Shown one piece after another: positions 8,545 through 18,503 of a stretch of DNA of 64,000 bases. Origin of the DNA: Deltaproteobacteria bacterium. GTDB lineage: Bacteria; Myxococcota_A; UBA9042; PHBI01. The stretch spans positions 1 through 64,000 of the forward strand of contig WYBB01000092.1 of NCBI GenBank assembly GCA_011526585.1, given 5' to 3'. How positions within the stretch are numbered: position 1 is the stretch's first letter; each line of letters opens with the position of its first letter. The notes beneath the pieces were generated by a model, which was not told the DNA's origin, did not search any database, and worked only from the letters and a program-made list of their open reading frames with translations. The position numbers were made by a program, and so were the translations under genes.

Positions 8545-11500
8545 ATGGGAGTCACGTGTCGGTTGTCGGATCCTGGCCTTTTCGGGGGGGCGTTCGTCGC
8601 CCTCGTCCTGCTGGCGTCCTGTGCCGATCAACCGGTGGTCGGCGCGCGTGTGCACCTGCGCCTCGAGGTCGAGGGGGGGCGCCCCGAGGGGTATGTCGCG
8701 CGCGTTCTGCGCGCCGATGGCGTGCCGGTGAGCGAGTGGAAGGGGCAGGGTCGGAGGACGAAGGCCGGCGAGTGGGTCGAGCTCGTCGGCGCGTGTGACC
8801 CGTCGCTCGACGCGCAGCCGAATACGATCGAGGTCGCGCCCGAGCCTGTGCCGGGGCTGGTCGACCCTGGCGTGGTCCGTCTGCCGTTCGCGTGCGACCG
8901 CGCCGAGGTGCGGCTCGAACGTGGGCTCGGTCTCGCGCGGGTCGCCGACGAGAATGTGTGGCTCGGCGCTCGCGGGTGCACGTTCACGGTCGGGCTCGAG
9001 GCGGGCGCGCGGGTGAGCGAGGTGCGCTGTGAGGCCGACGTCGCGCTCGACGATCCGCGCCTCACCTGCGATGGGCTCGAGGCGATCGTGCCGATCGGCG
9101 TCGGCGCGTCCGGTCCCGTCGCGAGCGCGCTGCCCTGGGCGCTGGCCGAGGTCACGGCCGCCGAGGGTCGGGTGCGCCTGGCGGTGACGCCGTTGTACGA
9201 GGACGTCGACTGTGTCGCGCGCTGGCGGGTCGGCGTCGCCGAGAGCGGCGTGTGGCCGGTCGTGCACTGGGAGGTCGGTGACGGGGTCTCGCCGCTCGCC
9301 ATCGAATACCGGCTCGAGCCGTCCTTCGAGCGCGACTTCACCTTCGGGACGAGCGCGTGCGAGCCCGCGTGCGAGCCCGGTCGCTGTGGCGAGGACGGGT
9401 GTGGTCGGGCCTGCTGCGCGGGCGGCTGCGACGGGACCTGGTGCGCGCTGCCAGAGCGCGGAGCTTCACGGTGGCGCGTGGATTCCGAGCATGAGGCGAC
9501 GACGCTCGAGGCGGTCGTCGCCGAGGCGCAGCAGACGACGCCCGCCGATGGCGTGCTGGTCGTGGTGCGCCTGCATGACGTGGTCTGGGAGGTCTTCGTA
9601 CCGGCCTCGGGCGAAGCGGTCGCGCTGCGCGATGGCGTGCCGACGGCGGTCATGGCCGAGATCGACCCCAGCGGGCGAGTCGCGATCGTCGTGCCCGAGC
9701 ACGGTGAGATCGCTGTCGCCTTCGCGGGCGGGAGCCTTGCGCCGCTCGGTGGAGGGCGTACGGTCGAGGTCGTCGCGGCCGGACGCGACGGTCTCGATCG
9801 CGCCCGCGTGATCGGCGCGTTCCCGATCCCGATGACCGCGCATCTCGACGGCGTCGCGTTGCCGCTCGTGCGCACGCCCGCCGTGCTGAGCGTAGAGACC
9901 GGGACCGCCGCGACCTTCGCGCTCGACGCGCGCTGGCTCGGCGAGCATGCGTGGTGCGAGGCGATCGGACTATGCAGGAGCGTCAGCGCGAGCGACGCGA
10001 TCGGACCGCTGATGGCGCCGCGTCCCGCCGTCATCGCAGAGACGTCGGACCCCGAGGCCTTGCTCGACGAGTGGCTCGCCGGCGCCGAGGCGACGGTCGC
10101 GCCGGTGGTCCTGGGCGAGCATCGCCTGATCGTGCACGGCACCGGCCGGGAGGTCTGTTGGATCGCCTCACGCATGGGGGCGAGCGAGCGCATCGTCGTC
10201 GCGGCCGCCGACGGGTCGGCGCTCGTGATCGACGAGAGTGGTCTCGTGGCGCGCCGCGGCCGATCCCCGCGCGAACGTGGCGGGCACACGGCCACCGCGC
10301 TCTGGGCTTGTGACGAGTCGGTCGCCGGCGTCACGCTGGTCTGGACCTCGGGTGGCGTCGCGCGCGCGGCGATCGCACCCTCGGGCGCCGGCGTGGTCCG
10401 CGCCGTCGACGAACCGGCGCTGGTGGCGATCTGGGGGGCAGCGAGCGGATGGCCGGCCGCCGGCGAGGAGGTCGAGGTCTTCGCGAGCGGCGTCGCGGCC
10501 GAAGCGCTCCTGGAAGGGCAGGGTTGGAGCGCACCGCTGACCGTGGCTCCCGGTGGGAGCTGGCGCGCGCGCTTGCCTGCGGACGTCCACCCCGGCGAGG
10601 TCTGGATCGCGCAGACCGACGGGCGCTCGAATGTCGTCTGGCTCTCGTTGGCAGGACAGGACGGCGACGGCGACGGCGTGCCCGACGAACACGACGGGTG
10701 TGCGCTGATCGCGCAAGCCCCCGCCGAGGTTCGTGACCTCGATGGCGACGGGGTGGGCGACGCGTGCGATCCCGACGCCGACGGCGACGGCTGGCACGAC
10801 GCGATCGATCGCTGCCCGGGCCTCCACGATCCCGATCAGCTCGACCGCGATCGCGACGACGTCGGCGACCTCTGCGATCGCTTCCCGGATGATCCGGAAG
10901 CGTGGGACGACGGTGATCACGCGGAGGCCGCCCGCTGCGGCGACGGGCGGGTGGACCTCGCGCTCGGCGAAGCGTGCGACGACGGCAACCAGATCGCGAA
11001 TGACGGCTGCGAGCCGGGGTGTCGACTGCCTTGTGGGCGCGCGCTCGGCGCCGTGCGCGCGATCCTCGACCCGCGCTCTGGCCACTGTCTCTTCACCCTC
11101 GACGAGCGCGCGGACTTCGCGACCGCCGAGCGACGGTGCGAAGACCTGGGGGCCCACCTCGCGATCCCCGACGACGCCGCCGAGAACGCCTGGGTGCTCG
11201 CGCTCGGTGGCGGCTGGCTGGGGCTCGTGGATCGGCTCGCCGAAGGCGAGATCGAGACGCTCGGCGGCGCCGCGCCGCGCTACGAGACGTGGGGGTTCAA
11301 CGAGCCGGCCAGCGCCAACGACAGCCTCGGCTACGACGGGAGCGAGGAGGACTGCGTCGCGACCATCACTGGATCGGCGATGTGGGGAGACCTCCGCTGC
11401 GAAGAGACGCGTGCCTTCGTGTGTGAGCGCGCGGAGCGGGCTTGCGGCGATGGGGTCCGCCAGGCCGTGCTCGATGAGGAGTGCGACGACGGCAACGCGC

Positions 11501-12882
11501 GGCGCGGTGACGGGTGCACGCCCGAGTGCCGCCTCGAGTGTCGTCCGCCCTTGATGTCGGGCGATGTGCCGCCCACGGTCCGAGCCGCGGTGCGCGACCC
11601 GGGCAACGGTACGTGCTTCTGGAAGATCGCCGCGCCGCTCGGCTGGACGGCGGCCCGCCGCGAATGCGAAGCGCTCGGCGGTCACCTCGCGATCCCCGAC
11701 GACGAGGGCGAGCACGCGCTCATGGCGCCGCTCGGGCGCGGCTGGCTCGGCCTGCACGATGCCGGGATCCACGGTGAGGTGTGGACGCTCCTCGGGAGGC
11801 GGCCGAGCTTCCAGCGCTTTTCGCCGGGCGAGCCCAACGGCTCACGCGTCGAGCGCTGCGTCGTGCAGCGACGCGACGGGCTCTGGATCGACATCGCCTG
11901 CGACGAGGCGCAGCCCGCGCTGTGCGAGAGCAGCGCGGAGCCGTGCGGCGACGGGGTGGTGCAGGCCGCGCTCGGTGAGCGCTGCGACGCCGGTGGAGCT
12001 CAGGACCGATCGTGTGGCGAGACGTGCACGCTCGACTGCGGTCCACTCCCGGAGACGTGGATCGGCATGCGCGTCACCGAGGGCGGCACGTGCCTCGTCG
12101 CGACCGGCCTGAGCGGGACCTGGAGCGACGCCCGGGCGCTGTGTGAGTCGGTCGGCGGCTACCCGGTGATCCCCGATGACGACGCCGAGCTGGCGCGGGT
12201 CGTGGCGGTCGGCCCGGGTTGGCTAGGCGTCGGCGACGTGCGCGAGCCCGGGGTCTTCACCACCGTCAAGCATGCACCGCCCGCCTTCTTGCCCCCGCGC
12301 TCGGTCTTCGACGACGACACCCCCAATGACCGGTGTCATGCGCTCGGCTCGACGCTCGCCTGGACCGATCGCGATTGCGAGCGCACCGCCCCGATCGTGT
12401 GCGAGATCGAAGCCGAGCCCTGCGGTGACGGCGTGATCCAGGTCGCGTACGGCGAGGCCTGCGATGGCGCCGCGTGCGGCCCGCAGTGCTCGGCCGCCTG
12501 TGCCGCCGAGCACGCGCCCGACCTCGCCTTCACGCGCGACGGCCGCTGCGTCTACGCCTTCGCGGAGGCGCTGACCTGGGCCCAGGGGCAGGCGCGCTGC
12601 GCGGCCACCGGAGGCACGCTCTACGTGCCGCGCGACGCCCACGAAGACGCGCTCGCCGGCGACTTCGGGATCGCGGCATGGATCGGGCTCACGGACATCG
12701 CAGTCGAAGGTGACTTCGTCGATCCCTCCGGCGCTCCGGCCGAGCTCGCCTTCTGGTCGGGCGGCGCGCCCGACGACGGCCTCGGCTCCGTCGCCGAGGA
12801 CTGTGTCGTCATGGGCGCGGACGGCGCCTGGGACGACGTCGCCTGCGACTCGCTCAACGCGGTGCTCTGCGCGCGCGAGTGA
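8545..12882 (+). CDS. Giant lipoprotein with four C-type-lectin/Cys-rich modules
   Basis: This 1445-residue protein has a short lipoprotein signal (GGAFVALVLLASC) from ATG 8545. Residues 30-700 are a beta-rich region of unknown family. Thrombospondin type 3 Ca2+ repeats follow (DGDGDGVPDEHDGC, DLDGDGVGDACDPDADGDGW), encoded at about 10660-10900. From about 10935 a module repeats four times: a CGDG...CDDGN Cys-rich unit, then a C-type-lectin-like domain. Unit starts fall near 10935, 11443, 11942 and 12420. Each CTLD has the W(I/L)G core (GGGWLGLVD, GRGWLGLHD, GPGWLGVGD, AAWIGLTD) and a final W-x-D-x-x-C...C. Only the second has a sugar-binding-type EPN (GEPNGS); the others read EPA, TPN and APD. 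Surface glycan or protein recognition is likely. The 3' end overlaps the convergent gene by 29 bp. Confidence 0.85.
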   Translation: MGVTCRLSDPGLFGGAFVALVLLASCADQPVVGARVHLRLEVEGGRPEGYVARVLRADGVPVSEWKGQGRRTKAGEWVELVGACDPSLDAQPNTIEVAPEPVPGLVDPGVVRLPFACDRAEVRLERGLGLARVADENVWLGARGCTFTVGLEAGARVSEVRCEADVALDDPRLTCDGLEAIVPIGVGASGPVASALPWALAEVTAAEGRVRLAVTPLYEDVDCVARWRVGVAESGVWPVVHWEVGDGVSPLAIEYRLEPSFERDFTFGTSACEPACEPGRCGEDGCGRACCAGGCDGTWCALPERGASRWRVDSEHEATTLEAVVAEAQQTTPADGVLVVVRLHDVVWEVFVPASGEAVALRDGVPTAVMAEIDPSGRVAIVVPEHGEIAVAFAGGSLAPLGGGRTVEVVAAGRDGLDRARVIGAFPIPMTAHLDGVALPLVRTPAVLSVETGTAATFALDARWLGEHAWCEAIGLCRSVSASDAIGPLMAPRPAVIAETSDPEALLDEWLAGAEATVAPVVLGEHRLIVHGTGREVCWIASRMGASERIVVAAADGSALVIDESGLVARRGRSPRERGGHTATALWACDESVAGVTLVWTSGGVARAAIAPSGAGVVRAVDEPALVAIWGAASGWPAAGEEVEVFASGVAAEALLEGQGWSAPLTVAPGGSWRARLPADVHPGEVWIAQTDGRSNVVWLSLAGQDGDGDGVPDEHDGCALIAQAPAEVRDLDGDGVGDACDPDADGDGWHDAIDRCPGLHDPDQLDRDRDDVGDLCDRFPDDPEAWDDGDHAEAARCGDGRVDLALGEACDDGNQIANDGCEPGCRLPCGRALGAVRAILDPRSGHCLFTLDERADFATAERRCEDLGAHLAIPDDAAENAWVLALGGGWLGLVDRLAEGEIETLGGAAPRYETWGFNEPASANDSLGYDGSEEDCVATITGSAMWGDLRCEETRAFVCERAERACGDGVRQAVLDEECDDGNARRGDGCTPECRLECRPPLMSGDVPPTVRAAVRDPGNGTCFWKIAAPLGWTAARRECEALGGHLAIPDDEGEHALMAPLGRGWLGLHDAGIHGEVWTLLGRRPSFQRFSPGEPNGSRVERCVVQRRDGLWIDIACDEAQPALCESSAEPCGDGVVQAALGERCDAGGAQDRSCGETCTLDCGPLPETWIGMRVTEGGTCLVATGLSGTWSDARALCESVGGYPVIPDDDAELARVVAVGPGWLGVGDVREPGVFTTVKHAPPAFLPPRSVFDDDTPNDRCHALGSTLAWTDRDCERTAPIVCEIEAEPCGDGVIQVAYGEACDGAACGPQCSAACAAEHAPDLAFTRDGRCVYAFAEALTWAQGQARCAATGGTLYVPRDAHEDALAGDFGIAAWIGLTDIAVEGDFVDPSGAPAELAFWSGGAPDDGLGSVAEDCVVMGADGAWDDVACDSLNAVLCARE

Positions 12883-15714
12883 TGACGGCGAAGCGTGCCG
12901 CGCGGGTCGCGACCCAGAGTGCGAGCATCGCCAGAAGCGACGGGACCGCTCCGCCCGCGCAGCCGTCGTCGCTCGCGCCTCCGCTCACGGCCTCCTCCCC
13001 GTCGACGACCTCGCCTGCTGGCTTCTCGGCCGGCGGCTCGACGCGCTCGGGCTCATCCGGCCCGGGCTCGACGAGGTCCGCTTCGGTCTGGGTCTCCACT
13101 TCGGTCTGGGTCTCCGCCTCGGCCTCGGCTTCGGTCTCCGCCGCCGCGCATTCGCCTTCGCGATCGAGACAGCGCATGCCACCCGATTCGTGATCATCGC
13201 AGGTCTGTCCCGGAGCGCACTCGCCGTCGGAGTCGCACGCGACGAGACAGCGGCGTTGTTCCCCCACCTCGACGCACGCGCTGCCGTCACCACACGCCTC
13301 GTCGGCCTCGCACGGGTTGCAGTGCGTCGGCCGGCACACGCCCACCGGGTCACAGCGCTCACCGATTCCGCACGAGACGACCTCGCCGGCACATGCGCTC
13401 ACGCCGTCACACATGTCCTCGCTCGTGCACGGGTCGCCATCGTCGCACGCGGTACCCCGAGAGGCCGGCGTGACGAGACAGCCCTTCCCATCAGGCACCG
13501 AGGCCGTCTCGCAAGGACCAGGCGCGCAGGAGAACGCAGTGCCCGCACACACGCCCGCGCCATCGCAGCGGTCGTCGCGCGTGTCGGGCGCGCCGTCGTC
13601 GCAGGGCGCGCCGGCCGCCGCCAAGGTGCGCACGCACCCATCGCCATCGGGCACCGAGGTGAGCTCGCACGCAGCGGGCGTGCACGCATACGCGGTCCCC
13701 AGGCACGCACCGTCGTGGCATGCGTCCTCACGCGTCGTCGCGAGCCCGTCGTCGCATGGGCCGTCGCGCGGCGTCATGGTGCAGTCGATCCCGTTCGGCG
13801 CGAAGGCCGCACACTCCGTGTCTCGCTCACACACGATCGGGACGCCGGCACAGGCGCCGCTGCCGTCGCATGCATCCCCGCGCGTGGCGAGGTCACCGTC
13901 ATCGCACGCGGCGCCGGCGGGTTCGTCGACCGGCGTGCAGGCCACACCGTCCGGCGTGCCCGCGATCTGACACGGACCCGGGAGACCACAGAGGATCGGC
14001 ACCCCTGCACAGCCCCCGAGTCCATCGCACTGGTCGCCGGAGGTGGTGATGTCCTCATCGTCACATGGCGCGCCGGCCTCCTCGAAGCGCCTCGTGCAGT
14101 CGACGCCGTTGGGCACGGCGGGCAGCTCGCACGAGCCCGGTGGCGGACACACGATCGCCACGCCGCTGCACCCACCGAGGCTGTCGCAGCGATCGCCGGC
14201 GGTGGTCGCGAGGCCGTCGTCGCACGCGCTGCCGGCCGGCGCGAGCCGACTCGGACAGGCGACCCCGTCGGGGATCCCAGGGAGCTCGCACGGGCCCGCC
14301 ACGGCACACGCGATCGTCGCGCCGACGCAGTGACCCTCGCCATCGCAGGCGTCATCGCGCGTGGCCAGGCTGTCGTCGTCGCACGGTGTTCCGCTCGGCC
14401 GCGGGTCGAGCTGACAGTAGGCCCCGTTGGGCGTCGCCGTCTGGCACGGGCCCGGGGTCGGGCACACGATCGGGTCGCCGACGCAGGTGCCCTGCGTGCA
14501 GCGATCGTTGGCGGTGGCGTTGTCCCGGTCGCTGCACCAGCGGGAGTTGAATACCGAGTAGCAGCCCTTGATCGGATCGCAGAGGTCGTCGGTGCACTCG
14601 TTGCCGTCACCGCAGTAACGCTGGCGCTTGCCGGGCTGGCAGGTGCCCGCCTCGCACACGTCGTTCAAGGTACAGACGCTGCCGTCGTCACAGGACCCCG
14701 TGCTCATCGTCACGAGGCAGCCGGTCAGCGGGTCGGCTTCGGGATCGCTCGGCGCGCAGGCGTCGATGGTGCAGAAGGCGTCGTCCGCGCACAGGGCGTG
14801 GTTGGGAGCGCTCGTGCAACCCGTCGACGGGTCGGCGCCCGCGGCGCTCGGGTCGCAGGCCTCCCAGGTGCAGGCGACCTGATCGTCGCAGACCGTGTCC
14901 TCGGGGGCGTGTTGACAGACGCCCGCGAGGCAGATGTCCGCGGTGCAGGCGACCCCGTCGTCGCAGTCGCGATCGGCGCCGCAGTAGAGGGTCATCGCGA
15001 AGTCGTCGATCGCCAGCCCGTCGTCGGAGCCGGACGCGTTGTGATCCCGCCAGCGGACCCACAGCGTCGCGCCATCGGGGATGAGCACCATCTCCTCCGG
15101 CACGTTGAGGAGCGCCGCGATCACACGCAGGTCGAGCGCGAGCTGGATCGCGTCGCGCTGGGTGTTGCCGTCGAGCGCGCCGAGCGTGCCGCTGTTCACC
15201 GGGGCGACGAAGTCCAGCGGATCGATGTCGAGCCAGAGCGCGAGCGGATCCGCGACGCTGGTCGCGCCGTAGCTCACCTGGAAGTCGAGGCGGTCGACGC
15301 GGCCGGTGTTGTTGCCGAGGCGCCACTGCTCGCCGTGGTACGACACGACGACCAGGCCGACGGTCGCGCCGGTCTGGTTGACGTAGCTGAAGCCGAAGAC
15401 CGGTACGAGCGCGCTGCTCTGCACGGCGCCCAGCGCGCGTTCGGTCGAAGCGACCGCGCCGAACGAGTAGGTGTTGCCGCTCGAGCTCGAGCCGTCGCCC
15501 GCGGCGTAGGTCGTGTTGGCGTTCGTCCCGACTCGAAGAGGGCCCAGTGGGGCGGGAGCTCGGCGCTCGTGTCGGTGTTGGCCAGCCCGTCGAAGTCCTG
15601 CGTGTAGGGCAAGCCGAGCTCGGTGAAGGGCACCTGGGCGTGAACCCGTTCAGCGGACACCGACGACAGGAACAGCACACCACAGCCGACGAACAGGAGC
15701 AGCCCGCACCGCAT
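12854..15714 (-). CDS. Cys-rich MYXO-CTERM surface protein, one frameshift
   Basis: The gene starts at ATG 15714 behind an AGAGG ribosome site with a signal peptide (MRCGLLLFVGCGVLFLSSVS). It continues FDGLANTDTSAELPPHWALF-ESG to about nt 15527. There the matching sequence (NANTTYAAGDGSSSSGNTYS) moves to the next frame, as if one base were missing. The second frame runs to 12854 and contains its own ATG at 15424. The body holds Cys-rich Myxococcus-type repeats and then seven tandem units of about 50 residues with the pattern PC-E...PDG-x-x-C...CDDG...D-x-CDG-x-G-x-C. A Glu/Thr/Pro linker and a MYXO-CTERM-like tail follow (DDGCAGGAVPSLLAMLALWV, then basic residues), predicting export and surface anchoring or sorting. 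The intact product would be about 953 residues. Confidence 0.8.
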
Positions 15715-15988
15715 CGAATACCTCTTGGTGATCAACCACGTGACGGCGCGTGACGGCGTGTCGTCGAGGTCGACACTAGCACTCACCGGATCGGAAAACC
15801 AGTGTCTCCGTTGGCGGTTACGGCCGTCGGCGCGGCACCGTCGCTCAGCGACCGTGGGGAACGAGGCCGAGCGGATCGCTGTGTGAAAGCGCGCCGTCGT
15901 GTGGCGGTGAGGGGCCTCTCCTTGATCTGGGGGAACGAACCAGGCACCTCGCCGGGTTGTGACGGTCTGGTCCGCCGGGGAGTGAAGC

Positions 15989-17035
15989 ATGAACGGGAGC
16001 GAGATGACGAGGCGCCGCCAGGTCTTCGGCGCGATGCTGGCCGTGTGTGGGGTCCTGGCGTGGAGCGCTTGCTCCGAGGACGAGCCCGGCGGCGACGTGA
16101 GCCCCGGCGACGCGATCGAGACCCTCGACGCGCCCGACGGCGTGGCGCCGGACACGCTCGCGCCCGACAGCGTCGCGCCCGAGAGCGTCGCGCCCGAGAC
16201 GAGCGAGCCGGACAGCGCGGACCCCGAGGTGATCGCCGATACGATCGGCGACGCGATCCCCGACGCCGATCCGCACAGGCCGATCGTCGCCGTCGCTGGC
16301 GATCGCTGTGAGCTGACCGAGCGCGTCGGCCTCGTGCAGCTCGAGTCGACCGGCGGCGAGCCGGCGAGCCACTGGATCTCGGCGGCGCTCGAGGACGCCC
16401 CCAACCCCTGGTACGGCGAGCCCGAGCTCAGCGACGCGAGCTGCGCCTTCTTCCGCTTCGTGCCCGAGGGCGCCTGCCCGCCCTGCGACGCGGACGAGCT
16501 CTGCGCGATCGACGGCACCTGCGTGCGCGCGCCGGCCCGCTTCCTCGACGCCGCGCTCACGGTCACCTCCGACGGGTCGGACGAGACCTTCGTCGCCGAT
16601 CCGGTCACCGGCGATCTCTGGGGCAGCGTCACGCTCGCCGGCCCGACCTTCGCGCTCGCGATCCGCTTCGGCGAGCACACCATCACCGTGCCCGCCGCCG
16701 CAATCCCCGCGACCCTCGACGCGCTCGACGGCACGCTCGAAGGCAGCTACGAGGCCCCGACGCGCCTCGACCTGAGCTGGGCACCCGCGCCCGCCGGCAC
16801 GCACGTCTTCACCCACATCCCGATCAACCACCACGCCGCCGGCCCCACCTTCACCGAGTGCACCACACCCGCCACCAGCGGCGCGCTCAGCGTCGGCGAG
16901 GCGATGCTGGCCCCGCTGGCGATCATCACCGGCCTCGAGTTCCAGGGCCTCGAGCACGTGCGCTTCTTTTCCGCCGAGACCCCGCTCGGCTGCGTCGAGA
17001 TCCGCTATCTCACCCGCCACTGGGTCAACCTCTAG
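15989..17035 (+). CDS. Lipoprotein with acidic Pro-rich linker
   Basis: This 348-residue protein starts at ATG 15989, eight bases after GGGGAG. The signal peptide runs to a lipobox (GVLAWSAC). A low-complexity acidic linker rich in APDS/APES repeats (about residues 30-95) would hold the folded part away from the membrane. The folded C-terminal region contains a four-Cys cluster (CPPCDADELCAIDGTC) and beta-strand-rich sequence ending RYLTRHWVNL. No known domain is recognised. The gene faces away from the frameshifted Cys-rich gene across a 274-bp gap. The linker style is shared with other lipoproteins here (23638 and 25374), suggesting the same lineage-specific export style. Confidence 0.75.
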   Translation: MNGSEMTRRRQVFGAMLAVCGVLAWSACSEDEPGGDVSPGDAIETLDAPDGVAPDTLAPDSVAPESVAPETSEPDSADPEVIADTIGDAIPDADPHRPIVAVAGDRCELTERVGLVQLESTGGEPASHWISAALEDAPNPWYGEPELSDASCAFFRFVPEGACPPCDADELCAIDGTCVRAPARFLDAALTVTSDGSDETFVADPVTGDLWGSVTLAGPTFALAIRFGEHTITVPAAAIPATLDALDGTLEGSYEAPTRLDLSWAPAPAGTHVFTHIPINHHAAGPTFTECTTPATSGALSVGEAMLAPLAIITGLEFQGLEHVRFFSAETPLGCVEIRYLTRHWVNL

Positions 17036-17039
17036 CAGC

Positions 17040-17172
17040 GCGCGGGAGAATGGCTGCGCCGCGCGTCTGCCGCGTCGCCGCGCCCCTCCTCGTTGCGGAG
17101 TACCTCGGTACACCTCACTCGTCGGGGACACGGCTCCTGGCATCCATCGCGGCTCGCTCATTCTCCCACACG
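17040..17172. repeat. Imperfect palindromic intergenic element, copy B
   Basis: About 130 bp between convergent genes forms a long imperfect inverted repeat. The outer arms contain GGGAGAATG (left) and CATTCTCCC (right), and the centre reads GTACCTCGGTAC. The left arm (17042-17090) resembles the element at 50967-51009, and the overall plan resembles the palindrome at 45128-45249. It could fold as a transcript hairpin and act as a bidirectional terminator. Confidence 0.55.
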
Positions 17173-17181
17173 CCGCTAGCG

Positions 17182-18414
17182 CTAGCCTACGAGCACCTCG
17201 CCCGGCTGCCCGCGCAGGCAGTGGTCGCTCGCCATCGACGAGCCGTAGCCGCCGGCCGGCCACAGCGCCAGCAGATCCCCCTCGGCGACCTTCGGCATCG
17301 CGCGGTCGCGCGCGAAGACGTCGTTGGCCTCGTTGATGTTGCCGCCGACGTTGACGACCTCGCTCGCCTCGGCCAGCGGATCGGTGACCGGGATGAACGC
17401 CATCGGGATCCCGTAGTGCGCGGCGAAGACGTTGACCGCGTGCCCGGCGTCGACGCCGACCCAGGTGCCGCTCTTGCGCGGCTCGACGGTGTTGACCTCG
17501 ACCACCAGGATCCCGGACGCCGCGGTGATGTAGGTGCCCGGCTCGCAGGCGACCTTCACCCCTGGCCCGAGCTCTGCGAGCGCCTCGCCGACGACCTCGG
17601 CCCACAGCGAAAGCGGCAGCGGCTCGTCCTCGGCGCGGTGCTTCCAGCAGAGCCCGCCGCCGACGTTGACCACCTCGACCGTCTCGAGCGCCCGGGCGAA
17701 GCCTGCGAGCTTGCCGAAGACCTCGCGCACCACCGCCGCGCCCGAGCGCTGGAGGCCCCAGCCGAGGTGCATGTGCACCTCGACCACCGTCAGCCCCAGG
17801 CTCCGCGCGAAGGCCGCCGCCTCCGGCACGCGCTCCTGATCGAAGCCGAACTTGGAGTTGCCGTAGGCCAGCTTCGGCTCCGAGCCCCAGCCGATCGCGA
17901 TCTCCGGGTTGATGCGCAGCCCGATCCGCCGGCCCTCGCCCTCGACGCCCGCCTTGTCGAGCACCTCCGCCCAGCGTTTGAGCACCGAGAAGGTGTCGAG
18001 GTTCGGCCTGACGCCGGTCGTCACCACCGTCGCCAGGTCTCGCGGCGAGAGCATGCCCGCCGTCAGCGACAGCTCCTCGGCCGCAAAGCCGTGCGCCAGC
18101 GCGCGCTCCACCTCGCGCGGCGAGCAGCAGTCGACCTTGACGTCGCGCTCCGCGCGCACCAGGTCGAGCACCGGCCCGAAGCGGTTCGACTTCATCGCGA
18201 AGCGGATCTCGAAGGGCCGCCCGATCCCCGCGAGCGCCGCCCGCATCTCCGCGAAGCGCCGCGCCAGCGTCTGCCGTCCGTAGACGTAGAGCGGCGTGCC
18301 CATCGCCCGCGCCAGCGGCGCGATCGCGACCCCGTCGAGATAGAGCCCATCGGGTCCCGCGCTCAGCGCGTCCCCGAGAAAGTAGCGGTCATCACCGCGA
18401 TCGTGCGTGCCCAC
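17182..18414 (-). CDS. PLP-dependent decarboxylase, LysA/ornithine decarboxylase fold type III
   Basis: This 410-residue protein of the alanine-racemase-fold decarboxylases uses pyridoxal phosphate to decarboxylate basic amino acids. The PLP lysine is K75 in FAMKSN. The glycine loop VNVGGGL is at 249-255, EPGTY at 291-295, and the C-terminal YGSSMAS lies near 390. HMHLGWGLQ replaces the usual HxHIGSQ. In place of the dimer-interface C-E-S-x-D motif of diaminopimelate and ornithine decarboxylases it has GGNINEAND (357-365), keeping the Asp but lacking the Cys. Substrate is therefore uncertain: meso-diaminopimelate (lysine synthesis), a polyamine precursor or a secondary metabolite. Start is GTG at 18414. 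It lies 89 bp downstream of a co-directional peptidase gene. Confidence 0.8.
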   Translation of the reverse strand: MGTHDRGDDRYFLGDALSAGPDGLYLDGVAIAPLARAMGTPLYVYGRQTLARRFAEMRAALAGIGRPFEIRFAMKSNRFGPVLDLVRAERDVKVDCCSPREVERALAHGFAAEELSLTAGMLSPRDLATVVTTGVRPNLDTFSVLKRWAEVLDKAGVEGEGRRIGLRINPEIAIGWGSEPKLAYGNSKFGFDQERVPEAAAFARSLGLTVVEVHMHLGWGLQRSGAAVVREVFGKLAGFARALETVEVVNVGGGLCWKHRAEDEPLPLSLWAEVVGEALAELGPGVKVACEPGTYITAASGILVVEVNTVEPRKSGTWVGVDAGHAVNVFAAHYGIPMAFIPVTDPLAEASEVVNVGGNINEANDVFARDRAMPKVAEGDLLALWPAGGYGSSMASDHCLRGQPGEVLVG

Positions 18415-18503
18415 GGGCGCGATCTACAGCGGCGCTGACCCCGTTTCCAGCGGATTCTTGGTAACTTGAGGCAACCTCTCGGCAGGCCGTGACCCGGCGC
18501 GGC

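Noticed and set aside
12710..15607. A 965-codon plus-strand frame opposite the Cys-rich gene
   Set aside because: Shadow of the repeated Cys-rich coding on the other strand; it has no start context and no domain pattern.
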